Made by a program: the position numbers and the translations under genes
NCBI GenBank assembly: GCA_013334225.1
Contig: JAAXXY010000016.1
Location: forward strand, 1-64,000
Length of the DNA: 64,000 bases
Direction of reading: 5' to 3'
DNA from: Chlorobiaceae bacterium
GTDB taxonomy: Bacteria > Bacteroidota > Chlorobiia > Chlorobiales > Chlorobiaceae
Part shown: positions 39,019 to 47,797 of the stretch, piece after piece
Position numbering within the stretch: position 1 is the stretch's first letter
Layout of the letters: every line of letters begins with the position of its first letter
Notes under the pieces: model-generated
What the model was told of the DNA's origin: nothing
Database searches by the model: none
The model's input: the letters and a program-made list of their open reading frames with translations, nothing else

Positions 39019-39963
39019 TTGAAAGATGATATTATAACTAATTATAATAATATGAACAGGGCAGAAATACCACTAACCAGCTATTTTTTTATATTTCTTT
39101 CTTTTTTTATGCAATTAAGCCATAACGAGTATGCCCTCGCGAGCGATTGTCGAAAATATTATGGCAAAGGTTATTGTGTTGACTATATATACAGACAGAC
39201 AGGTAACCGACAACAAGGGAACGCAAGCAAGTGGACCGGCAATATTGATGATATAAAATATATAGCAACGGGAGATGTAGTGATATTTCCAAATGCTGCA
39301 CGAGGTACGGGACATGTGGCTTATGTTGAAAAAGTTTCTGACAAAACAATTCAAATCGGAGAGTGGAACCATAGCGACAAATTCAATAAACCTGACAGTG
39401 ACCCCGAGTGCTGGAAAACTGATATGTTTGGACAGTATGACTCAAGATCAATAGAGAAAAATGATGTTTTAAGAATATGGCGGCCATATATGTTATCTGA
39501 AAATTCACTAGGCGACATATCGTTTGGAGTCTCACTGAGTGTTGCGAGGCAAAACAAAAGACTATCCATTAGAAAGAGCAATGATCGAGGCGGGAACAAT
39601 AACTGCTTTTATATCTCTATTGATCAATACCCTGATATTGATTTTAAGGTTGTAAGCGATGTTATTGTACGCTGTGAGATAAAAAAATTAGCTGTTACCA
39701 GATTTGGTATAATTAAAAAGGGCATGCCAATTTCAAAGCTTAAAACAATGGTTCCCAATATTAGTATAAATTCGGTTTATAATGAACTTGGCGGTATTGT
39801 GCAAAATGAATATGTGATAAAAACAGAAGACAATAAATACGCAATTAAATTTATAGAATGGGAGGTTGGAAGACACGGCGAGTCGGTTATATATAGCGGT
39901 AAAATTGATTACATAATTGCAGGCTTGGTTAATAACTTGTATGTGGATGAGGGTTGTCTATAG
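39019..39963 (+). CDS. Exported CHAP-domain protein (putative amidase/peptidase)
   Basis: GYCVDYIYRQTGN...IATGDVVIFPNAARGTGHVAYVEKVSDKTIQIGEWNH (Cys...His arrangement of CHAP). Confidence 0.75.
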   Translation: MKDDIITNYNNMNRAEIPLTSYFFIFLSFFMQLSHNEYALASDCRKYYGKGYCVDYIYRQTGNRQQGNASKWTGNIDDIKYIATGDVVIFPNAARGTGHVAYVEKVSDKTIQIGEWNHSDKFNKPDSDPECWKTDMFGQYDSRSIEKNDVLRIWRPYMLSENSLGDISFGVSLSVARQNKRLSIRKSNDRGGNNNCFYISIDQYPDIDFKVVSDVIVRCEIKKLAVTRFGIIKKGMPISKLKTMVPNISINSVYNELGGIVQNEYVIKTEDNKYAIKFIEWEVGRHGESVIYSGKIDYIIAGLVNNLYVDEGCL

Positions 39964-40012
39964 GTGGTGGCCTTTTTTATGATGCTAATCATTAACATAA
40001 ACGGAGAATCTT

Positions 40013-40564
40013 ATGAGGAAATCATTCCTAATATTGTTAACATTATTTTATGCATTAACTGGCTGTAATGTATCAGGATTATCCAATGATGAAGCTCAAA
40101 AAATATTACGAGATTTTCAAGAATCATCTAAACCCCGAGTAATGACGTTTTATGTTCCTGTAAATTCAGGTGTAGGCAAGGAAATACAAAGATTGATAAG
40201 CGAGGGGTATTATATTAATGATAGAAATAGTTTGAGCCCTACAGAAAAAGGAAGGACTATCGGTCTTGATGAAGGTGCATATAATTGGGTTCTAAACACT
40301 TACGATCTAAACATAAAAGCATACAGGATTGATGTGATAAAGATTAATAATATATTGAACGACGTGAAGAATGGAACTGCAATGGTTGAATATACTACTG
40401 GTGCAGTGCCAACCGATTTGTTTTTAAAGTTAAAAGAAAAAGATAATGATGGTCTACTATCAAAACAGTATGATTCTAAAACAAAATATCTTAATCTGAA
40501 GAGTAGTTCAAAACTCAAGAAGTGGGATAAAGGGTGGCGAGTTGAAATGAACCAAGGCTATTAG
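40013..40564 (+). CDS. Hypothetical lipoprotein
   Basis: MRKSFLILLTLFYALTGCNVSG lipobox; 183 aa. Confidence 0.6.
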   Translation: MRKSFLILLTLFYALTGCNVSGLSNDEAQKILRDFQESSKPRVMTFYVPVNSGVGKEIQRLISEGYYINDRNSLSPTEKGRTIGLDEGAYNWVLNTYDLNIKAYRIDVIKINNILNDVKNGTAMVEYTTGAVPTDLFLKLKEKDNDGLLSKQYDSKTKYLNLKSSSKLKKWDKGWRVEMNQGY

Positions 40565-40627
40565 AAAATAAGTCGGTTGAAACAACACGGAAGTGAGCTC
40601 GATAATCCTAAACTTTCGGATTCAACC

Positions 40628-41110
40628 ATGAAAAGTAAACTTAATTGTTTGGTTGCCGTCTTCTTTTTGGGTGGCATGGTTACGGTTATGAGCGCCTGCG
40701 GAGCGAAGTCGACTGACGGAAATTCAACCAAGGCCTCGGTTTCCGAGGAACAAAAGGATGGAAGGTGGGAAAACGTCCCGGACGTTTTACATGGTAAACG
40801 GGTCGTAATCGCCATGAAATACGGCGGCTGGGATTTAGTCGGTGGAAAACACGCCGATGAAAGATTAAAGGCGGCGGTCGAGTCGGCGACCGGTCAGCCT
40901 GCGGTCCTCAACCGGGATTTCATACCGTGTTACGAGTCGAGGCTTGAAAAGATGGAAAAAAGCAGGATATTCGTCCCGTACGGCATGGCAATCGGATATC
41001 TGTACGAGACGAATGAAGGCGAACTGCTTCGAATCGGTCCGAGCGGGAATCATATAAGGGGAAACCTGAGATGGGAGACGCGATATTTCAAGTCGGGTAA
41101 TCCTAATTAA
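40628..41110 (+). CDS. Hypothetical lipoprotein
   Basis: MKSKLNCLVAVFFLGGMVTVMSACGAKS lipobox; internal ATG preferred. Confidence 0.55.
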   Translation: MKSKLNCLVAVFFLGGMVTVMSACGAKSTDGNSTKASVSEEQKDGRWENVPDVLHGKRVVIAMKYGGWDLVGGKHADERLKAAVESATGQPAVLNRDFIPCYESRLEKMEKSRIFVPYGMAIGYLYETNEGELLRIGPSGNHIRGNLRWETRYFKSGNPN

Positions 41111-41191
41111 TCTGAGAACCGATTCCTTCTCGGATGGCGTGCAATTCAAGGAATCGGCCAGATTTCCTACTGGAACAGACATTCAGTCGGA

Positions 41192-41222
41192 GAGGCGTAG
41201 TCATGACACGCCTCTTTTTTTT
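41192..41222 (+). terminator. Rho-independent terminator
   Basis: gaggcgt-agtcatgac-acgcctc followed by T8. Confidence 0.85.
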
Positions 41223-41299
41223 AAATATTATCCAATCAGCTGGTCGAAACGACTATTCCGATATCGGCATTCTTCATATTGTATTTAAGGAAAGAACAA

Positions 41300-41566
41300 A
41301 TGCTTGAGTTCTTCTCTAACATTCTGTTGCTTGATTTGAGCATAATACTTGCTGTCGGCCTATTTCTCTTCATCAAGATGCTTTCGTATATCCTGCTAGA
41401 ATATTGCACGCTCAGAAGAGCTGAGTTCATTGATTTTCCTATGGTACCGAGCTTCGACAAACCGACTAAATGCTGGATCACGTTCTGCTTCCTGCCAATC
41501 CTGCTTTGCGAAGATATTTTCTTGGTTCTCAAGCCCTCTTTTAATCATCATCGTCTGACAGATTAA
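41300..41566 (+). CDS. Small membrane hypothetical protein
   Basis: MLEFFSNILLLDLSIILAVGLFLFIKMLSYILL...; hydrophobic. Confidence 0.4.
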   Translation: MLEFFSNILLLDLSIILAVGLFLFIKMLSYILLEYCTLRRAEFIDFPMVPSFDKPTKCWITFCFLPILLCEDIFLVLKPSFNHHRLTD

Positions 41567-41819
41567 CACATCATGTCCAGCATGAATATCACCAAAAATA
41601 CTCTGGTTAGGCCCGTTGTTACCATTATTCTTGCCATCATCATGAACCCATGAGGGCTAAAACTGGATCAAGACAATTTCAGTAGCAAAATGCCGGGGGA
41701 TAATGGCAAACCAAGTCTACTTTTCATGATGGGAATGTGTCTATGAATTTAGGTAATAAGTTTTTTTTGAAAAGATAACGTAAATCAATGATAATGCTGA
41801 ATTCTTGTATTTATATCCT

Positions 41820-41875
41820 CATGTGAACATGAACAAATAACTGTATGTTTTCATGAAAGAACTCTATCACTTCGG
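41820..41875. repeat. Phased octamer array preceding repeat F
   Basis: CATGTGAA CATGAACA AATAACTG TATGTTTT CATGAAAG AACTCTAT CACTTCGG, running in phase into CATCGCCC of the repeat. Confidence 0.7.
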
Positions 41876-42015
41876 CATCGCCCTCGCCTGCATTGCCTCC
41901 ATTCCATTGCTGTCATTTCGGAAAAGCAGTCCAGGGCTCGTGGTAGGTTCGGCGTAGGCTCCAGTATCGCGGTGCTCGACTGACTGGCTGGCCGGCACAG
42001 TCCAGCACCTGAAAA
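41876..42015 (+). repeat. Dual-hairpin island repeat, copy F
   Basis: catcgccctcgcctgc...gcagtccagggctcgtgg...ggtgctcgactgactggctggccggcacagtccagcacctgaaaa. Confidence 0.88.
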
Positions 42016-42224
42016 CCCACAGAAAAAAGCATAGTCATACCCGCGTTGCGGAAAGGGAACCCTCTCATCCCCTGAGGGGGGCGGCCAAGATACGCCAGTT
42101 TGCCTGTTTTGTGCAAGGGTCGTTCACTTCCGCTCTTCGTTTGTGCAGCTCACCTTCCTCCCTTGCGCAAAAAGTTTACCTGTCCTCGGGATTGCCTCTG
42201 TCCCCCCGGGGTATGATTTGAAAA
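42016..42224 (+). repeat. Downstream module of copy F, near-duplicate of 35997-36205
   Basis: Near-identical to the E downstream module by eye. Confidence 0.85.
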
Positions 42225-42278
42225 AAGGTATAACTTTCTAAACAAGTCCGGTGCAAACCGGGCGTAACATGACAAACC

Positions 42279-42450
42279 ATGCAAGTCTATCAGGTAGGAA
42301 AGCTATTTCCGCACGAGCAATACTGTACCGGCAGGGAACTGCAGGTTGCCCTTCCAACGCACAGCTTTTTCAATGTGCTGATGTCGTTCAGGAAGATATC
42401 GAAGCGGGAAAAAGAGCTGTTTTCAAATGGCACCCTGACAGCCTATCACT
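42279..42450 (+). pseudogene. 5' fragment of an unknown island gene, fused to the truncated integrase
   Basis: MQVYQVGKLFPHEQYCTGRELQVALPTHSFFNVLMSFRKISKREKELFSNGTLTAYHFE, then the reading frame runs antisense into integrase sequence. Confidence 0.4.
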
Positions 42451-43075
42451 TCGAACAGGCAAAAAGGAACGCCTGCTTTACCATCTCATTTGGAGCATCT
42501 GCAATGCTTAACTTTTTGACATCTTCAATAGTGAGAAAATGGCGCTCAACATCATTCTTCTTGATATTAGATACCCTTGTCGTAAAATCAAGTTCGATAT
42601 AACCTTCACGAAAAGCTCTTCGAATCACCGCTTTTACTACTGATAAGTATACCCCTGAAGTATTAGGATTCAGAGCATCAATACTTAAAATGTGCGTCTT
42701 GAACCGTTCTAACCAAGTTGCATTGATACTTGAAAAAGGAGCAAAACCACCAAAACACGTTTTCAGGTGCTTTGACGTGTTTAAGTAGGCTGGATATTTG
42801 TTTTTTTGTGCATAAGTATCAAAGTAAACAATGAAATCATCTGCTGACTTAGCTTTACGCCCAAAAAGCCCTGCAGGATCGCGTTGCAAGATCTTTTCTG
42901 TTTGACGAACCTTTTCTTGCGCTGAAGCAAGGGCCTCTCGGTATTCCTTGCGGTTTTTCGGATTTGCTTGTAAGCCGGTTTTTATTGAAAACCGCCCGAA
43001 ATCTTTGTGGTAGGTATTAACGTAAAATGCAACCTCACCGGTTGCCAACTTTCTTTTCCTGATATTAACGCCCAT
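42446..43075 (-). pseudogene. Tyrosine recombinase (phage-type integrase) lacking its catalytic domain
   Basis: Arm-binding N-terminus (MGVNIRKRKLATGEVAFYVNTYH) and SAM-like core-binding domain; stops at VKQAFLFACSK*, where the first catalytic Arg box would begin. Confidence 0.85.
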
Positions 43076-43253
43076 AACACCCCTGTTTTAAACATTCCCT
43101 TTGCTTCGGTCACAAAAAAGTTACAAAACAAAGGGAATGTCTACAAAACAAAAGGAAAAAGGAAGTATCTAAGAGAAGATGTAAGTTGTTTTATTATAAT
43201 TATTAACTGACGCAATAAGAAAATAGAGGTATTTGAGAAAATGCCTGTTTTGT

Positions 43254-43270
43254 GATATTGCGTCAATCAT
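43254..43270. repeat. Island boundary direct repeat, right copy (candidate attR core)
   Basis: GATATTGCGTCAATCAT, identical to 31435-31451. Confidence 0.85.
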
Positions 43271-43286
43271 GATCTGTTTCAGGAAA

Positions 43287-44108
43287 TTAAAGGTTTTCAA
43301 CTACTGACTTGAAGATAGCGGTCATCTTGGGCTCTGCATGGTTCGAAACCTCGATGATCTCCTCGATGCTGACCGGCTGGAGGCTGTCAGGGAAACATTC
43401 GTCGGTGATGATGGACATACCGAAAACTTCCGTTCCCTGATGGACTGCTGCGATCACTTCGGGAACAGTGGACATGCCGACAACGTCTGCTCCGAGGATT
43501 CTCAGCATGCGGTATTCGGCACGGGTCTCGAGGCACGGGCCGGAAAGTGCGATATATACGCCTCTCTGGACCCTGATCTTGTGTTCCAGCGCAACCTTTT
43601 CGGCAATGGCGAGAATACGGGGTGAGTATGGTGCACACATATCAGGGAAGCGGGAGCCGATTTCGGGATCGTTCGGGCCGATCAGCGGATTGCCTCCAAG
43701 CATGTTGATATGATCGTCGATCAGCATGATATCACCTTTCCTGAATGAGGGGTTGAGCCCGCCGCATGCATTGGTAATGCCGAGGGTCCTGACACCGAGG
43801 TGTTTCATGACCCGCACCGGAAAAACAATCTGCTGCATGGAATAACCTTCGTAAAAATGGAAACGCCCCTGCATGGCAACCACTTTTTTGCCGGCAAGGG
43901 TACCGAAGATCAGCTTTCCATGGTGTGTTTCAACAGTGGAGATAGGGAAATTCGGTATATCGCTGTAGTCAAGAGAGAGGTCGATATCGATTTCCTTTGC
44001 AAGAGCGCCGAGACCTGTACCAAGAACGATTCCGACAGGGTAATCATCCTGTGTCTGTTTTCTTATGTAGTTTACGGCTTCCTGGATTTTTGCCCGCTGT
44101 GAGATCAT
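43287..44108 (-). CDS. Purine nucleoside phosphorylase / 5'-methylthioadenosine phosphorylase family
   Basis: VGIVLGTGLGALAKEI, GRFHFYEGY, ITNACGGLNPSFRKGDIMLIDDHINM, EVIAAVHQGTEVFGMSIITDEC. Confidence 0.93.
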   Translation of the reverse strand: MISQRAKIQEAVNYIRKQTQDDYPVGIVLGTGLGALAKEIDIDLSLDYSDIPNFPISTVETHHGKLIFGTLAGKKVVAMQGRFHFYEGYSMQQIVFPVRVMKHLGVRTLGITNACGGLNPSFRKGDIMLIDDHINMLGGNPLIGPNDPEIGSRFPDMCAPYSPRILAIAEKVALEHKIRVQRGVYIALSGPCLETRAEYRMLRILGADVVGMSTVPEVIAAVHQGTEVFGMSIITDECFPDSLQPVSIEEIIEVSNHAEPKMTAIFKSVVENL

Positions 44109-44447
44109 GATTGGAGTGTTTATGAGTTATTGACATCGAAAGAAATATATTCCTGACAGGTTAGACAGTTCCGGAAGAACCTTTTCCGTGCGGGAACTGA
44201 ATCCTGTTTCAATCGGATCCGGCAACCGTTCATGAAAGGTTTTACCGGTTCGCAGGCCGAAGGTTCCCGGGCATGAGATTCTGCAGGGTATGCACTTCAT
44301 GTACAGCATAAATTCGGGCAGGTATCGAGCAATATCTTCCGGGGAAACCAGTTATTAAACTATCAGACCAAAGCCTGAAAAAGACCTTTAATATAAACTC
44401 TTGTTCTGTCAGATAAAAATGAAAGGGGGATCAGCAGGCAAGTAATA

Positions 44448-45137
44448 TCAACGCCATCCGAAAATGGCTGTACCCACCCTGATCATGGTGGCACCCTCTT
44501 CGATAGCTTCTTCAAAGTCACCGCTCATTCCCATGGAAAGCTCTGAAAGTTTCAGCGGATCGGGAGCGAGTTTTCTCAGTTCTTCAAGGAGGAGCCTGAG
44601 TGAGCGGAATTCTCTCTTCGCTTCTGCGATGTCCGGGGATGCGATGGTCATCAGGCCGCAAAGCGTGATATTCGGAAGACTGAAAAGGGCTGCGGACAAA
44701 GGCAGCACTTCATCAGGCGGCATCCCGTACTTGGATGCTTCGCCTGATGTATTGACTTCAAGGAGGTAATCCACATGAAGATTGCGTTTAACCGCCTGGC
44801 GTGAAAGTTCTTCCGCAGTTGAATATCTGTCGATGCCGTGGATAAGCGCGACCCTGTCGATGATCATCCGGATTTTATTGGATTGCAGATGACCGATGAA
44901 ATGCCATTTCACAGGGATGTTTTCAAATACCGGATCTTCTGATTTATGGAGGAACTCCTGGACGTAGCTTTCACCGAATTCAAGCTGCCCCGCATCGAAG
45001 GCTTCCCTGACGAGAGCCGCCGGCTTGGTTTTTGAAACGGCGACAAGCCTGACTCCCGAAGGGTCTCTTCCGGCTTTCAGGCAAGCGGCTTCAATCTGTT
45101 CATGGATTGCCTGCAGGTTCGATGCAATACTTTCCAT
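44448..45137 (-). CDS. YggS-family pyridoxal-phosphate homeostasis protein
   Basis: VRLVAVSKTKP, FGESYVQEFLHK, WHFIGHLQSNK, LSMGMSGDFEEAIEEGATMIRVGTAIFG. Confidence 0.93.
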   Translation of the reverse strand: MESIASNLQAIHEQIEAACLKAGRDPSGVRLVAVSKTKPAALVREAFDAGQLEFGESYVQEFLHKSEDPVFENIPVKWHFIGHLQSNKIRMIIDRVALIHGIDRYSTAEELSRQAVKRNLHVDYLLEVNTSGEASKYGMPPDEVLPLSAALFSLPNITLCGLMTIASPDIAEAKREFRSLRLLLEELRKLAPDPLKLSELSMGMSGDFEEAIEEGATMIRVGTAIFGWR

Positions 45138-45148
45138 GGCTCGGATAT

Positions 45149-45640
45149 TCAGGTCCTGGCCACCGGTTCGATCGTTTCGATAACGACAGGCTCGATCGGA
45201 TTGTCATTGAAATCGGTCTTCACAACGGCGATTTTTTCAACCACGTCCAAGCCTGACTCGACAAAACCGAATACGGTATACTGACCGTCAAGGAAATCGT
45301 TGTCGGCCTGGTTGATGTAGAACTGGCTTCCGGAGGATGCTTTCTGGGGATTGTTGTCCCTTGCTGCGGCAAGCGTTCCTTTTTTGTTCGGGTGTCTGAT
45401 CTCTGCAGGGATACGGTACGACGGGCCGCCGGTGCCATGCATGCCGCGTTTGTCTTCATGCCTCGACAGCGGATCTCCGGTCTGGATCATGAATCCCTCG
45501 ATAACCCTGTGGAAACGGATTCCGTCGTAATATCCTTCGCCGACAAGCTTGACGAAATTGTCCCGGTGCTGAGGGGTGTCATCGTAAAGGGCGATCGCTA
45601 TATCCCCCTGGGTGGTTTTGATAATGAACTGTTCAGGCAT
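45149..45640 (-). CDS. Cyclophilin-type peptidyl-prolyl cis-trans isomerase
   Basis: YYDGIRFHRVIEGFMIQTGDP...ASSGSQFYIN...LDGQYTVFGFVESG. Confidence 0.95.
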   Translation of the reverse strand: MPEQFIIKTTQGDIAIALYDDTPQHRDNFVKLVGEGYYDGIRFHRVIEGFMIQTGDPLSRHEDKRGMHGTGGPSYRIPAEIRHPNKKGTLAAARDNNPQKASSGSQFYINQADNDFLDGQYTVFGFVESGLDVVEKIAVVKTDFNDNPIEPVVIETIEPVART

Positions 45641-45666
45641 GGTAATGATCAGGTATGGTCAATGGT

Positions 45667-46347
45667 TCAAAGATTTCCGGATATCTGCCAGAGTGTCTGC
45701 TGGGCTATTGCTGCCCCCTGCGAAAGCGGATAATCGGCAATGATTTTCCTGTCGAGTTCTGCGGCTTTCGCAAGCTGGTTCGCCTGCCTGAAGCAGTTTG
45801 CCTCTTTGGCAAGATAGAGGGATTTCAGGGCTGTTGTTTCAGCTTTTTTCGATGCCTCATCGTATGCTTTCCCTGCTTCGGCGTACTGTTTCTTTTCGAA
45901 ATAGCATGCACCTGAACCGGCAAGGGCTGCAGCGGCAAGGTCCTTGTTATCGATGGAAACCGTTTTGAAAACGTTCAGCGCTGTATCGATATTTCCGTTG
46001 AGGTAATAGGCGTTGGCAAGCATGAGAGAAGCCATGTTGCCGCTCGAAGTGCCTGCATAATCATCTGCAATTTTTTTCAGGCCAGCCATTTTTCCCTGAC
46101 CATTGATGGCGATCCCGAATTCCTTGTGGTCGTAAAAGGGTGCTACCTTTGAAAGCTGCAGTGCGGCTTCATTTTCCCTGTTCTGCTGGTTCTGGATCCA
46201 GAAAAAAACACCGCCGCCGATGCAGACAAGCAGAACGAGTGCACCGATAAGGGCATTTCTGTATTTGATCAGGATATAAAGAAGGTGGTCAGCCAGCTCT
46301 AATTTTTCATTGTTCTGAGCAGGTGCGCCTGTCTGTATTTCGTTCAT
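45667..46347 (-). CDS. Membrane-anchored TPR protein (YfgM/TPR_21-like)
   Basis: N-terminal TM then TPR-like repeats. Confidence 0.7.
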   Translation of the reverse strand: MNEIQTGAPAQNNEKLELADHLLYILIKYRNALIGALVLLVCIGGGVFFWIQNQQNRENEAALQLSKVAPFYDHKEFGIAINGQGKMAGLKKIADDYAGTSSGNMASLMLANAYYLNGNIDTALNVFKTVSIDNKDLAAAALAGSGACYFEKKQYAEAGKAYDEASKKAETTALKSLYLAKEANCFRQANQLAKAAELDRKIIADYPLSQGAAIAQQTLWQISGNL

Positions 46348-46472
46348 GTTTGAATATATCTGGTTGATGCACCGGCTGAGATTACCCGGTGTGTTATGGC
46401 CCCAAACCTAAGCAAGTTTACTGGAAAAACAAAATCATTACATTGCGAGAGAGAGAGCAAAACCCGATGCTC

Positions 46473-47246
46473 TCAACAATCCGGTAATCTAAACAATTCA
46501 ACGGTATTCCTTACTATTCCTTCAGCGGCTTTTTCGAGGGGAATTTCAAGGATTTCCGATATGGCCTGTGTAATCAAACGCACATATGCCGGTTCATTGC
46601 GTTTACCCCGGAAGGGAACAGGTGAGAGGTAAGGTGCGTCGGTTTCCGTAAGCAGATCTCCGAGCGATACCTCTCTGATAACTTCCGGCAACCTGGATTT
46701 TTTGTAGGTGACCGTGCCGGGAATGGAAAGTTTGAAGCCAAGGCTGATGCATATTTTGGCAATTTCCGTATCGCCGGAAAAGCAGTGCATCACTCCCCGC
46801 ATCCCGGAATGCTTTTCTTCTTCGAGAATCGCGAGCATATCTTCCCACGCGTCACGGCAATGGATCACAAGCGGAAGGTCAAGGGTGCGGGCGATTCTCA
46901 GCATCCGTCTGAACGCCTCCTGCTGAAGCGCGGGATCGATACCGGGATAATGGTAATCGAGGCCGATTTCCCCTATTGCCACAACCTTCGGGGACAGTGC
47001 GAGCCGGGTGAGCTCGTCGAATACGCTGTCATCGAGAAGCAGGTTTGTTTCGTGGGGATGAAGGCCTACATTGGCAAAAATAAAATCGTAACGGCTGGCA
47101 AGTTCTATTGATTTAACGCTTGTCTGCACATCGGTCCCGGGATCGATCAGTATGGAAACCTTTTCTTCGATAAGCCGGTCTATGACCTCATTCCGGTCTT
47201 CATCAAAATCCGGGAATGAAAGGTGGCAGTGCGTGTCAACGAACAT
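46473..47246 (-). CDS. TatD-family metal-dependent hydrolase
   Basis: FVDTHCHL, IGEIGLDYHY, VIHCRDAWED, GVMHCFSGD, LLTETDAPYLSPVPFRGKRNEP. Confidence 0.95.
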   Translation of the reverse strand: MFVDTHCHLSFPDFDEDRNEVIDRLIEEKVSILIDPGTDVQTSVKSIELASRYDFIFANVGLHPHETNLLLDDSVFDELTRLALSPKVVAIGEIGLDYHYPGIDPALQQEAFRRMLRIARTLDLPLVIHCRDAWEDMLAILEEEKHSGMRGVMHCFSGDTEIAKICISLGFKLSIPGTVTYKKSRLPEVIREVSLGDLLTETDAPYLSPVPFRGKRNEPAYVRLITQAISEILEIPLEKAAEGIVRNTVELFRLPDC

Positions 47247-47745
47247 CGGGGGTTTCAGCCATGGTTTCGTGGGAAAAAACCCGGTTGTGGAACATGATCA
47301 GCATACATGCGCCGATCGTGATCGCGGAGTCTGCGACATTGAAAATCGGCCAGAGGGAGACATAGGTCCCCAATATTTTTCCATGGTACAGATCGAAATA
47401 GATGAAATCGACGACCTTTCCCGATGTGATGCGGTCGATCATGTTTCCGATACCGCCGCCAGTGATGAGCGCAAAAGGTACAAGGAAAATTGCGTCCTGT
47501 CTTTTCGAGCGAATCACATAGAAAAGTACCGCCGAGGTGATCAGGCCGGTCATCAGAAGGAGCATTGCCGGCGGCGCGAACTCCACGCCGAACGCCACCC
47601 CCCTGTTCTGGGCGAAAGTCAGTGAAAAAAGTCCCGGAATGATGGAAATGCCGTCCGGAAGATTGCTGAGATAATCGACGGCAAGTTTTTTCGTGAACTG
47701 GTCAAGGCTGATGACGAGCAGGATAATTGCAAAAAACCATTTCAT
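47236..47745 (-). CDS. lspA: Lipoprotein signal peptidase (signal peptidase II)
   Basis: SLTFAQNRGVAFG, ALITGGGIGNMIDRI, VVDFIYF...FNVADSAI. Confidence 0.93.
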   Translation of the reverse strand: MKWFFAIILLVISLDQFTKKLAVDYLSNLPDGISIIPGLFSLTFAQNRGVAFGVEFAPPAMLLLMTGLITSAVLFYVIRSKRQDAIFLVPFALITGGGIGNMIDRITSGKVVDFIYFDLYHGKILGTYVSLWPIFNVADSAITIGACMLIMFHNRVFSHETMAETPDVR

Positions 47746-47797
47746 GTGTGTGGTGCGGAATTCACGGTTTCAAATGGATAAAAAGTCGTATTAACAA

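Larger units (their letters stand above)
31452..43253. mobile_element. Integrated accessory island inserted at the mtnA start codon
   Basis: Bounded by 17-bp direct repeats; carries a truncated tyrosine recombinase next to the right boundary, ArdC-like, RadC-like, an IS element and dispersed repeats. Confidence 0.8.

Noticed and set aside
31645-42015. Interpretation of the six repeats as a CRISPR array
   Set aside because: Repeat units are ~140 bp and separated by 0.4-6 kb containing genes; no short regular spacers and no cas genes.
31645-42015. Interpretation as canonical integron attC sites
   Set aside because: Length and spacing are suggestive, but no GTTRRRY/RYYYAAC pair was found at the repeat ends, genes occur on both strands, and the only recombinase is a truncated phage-type integrase.
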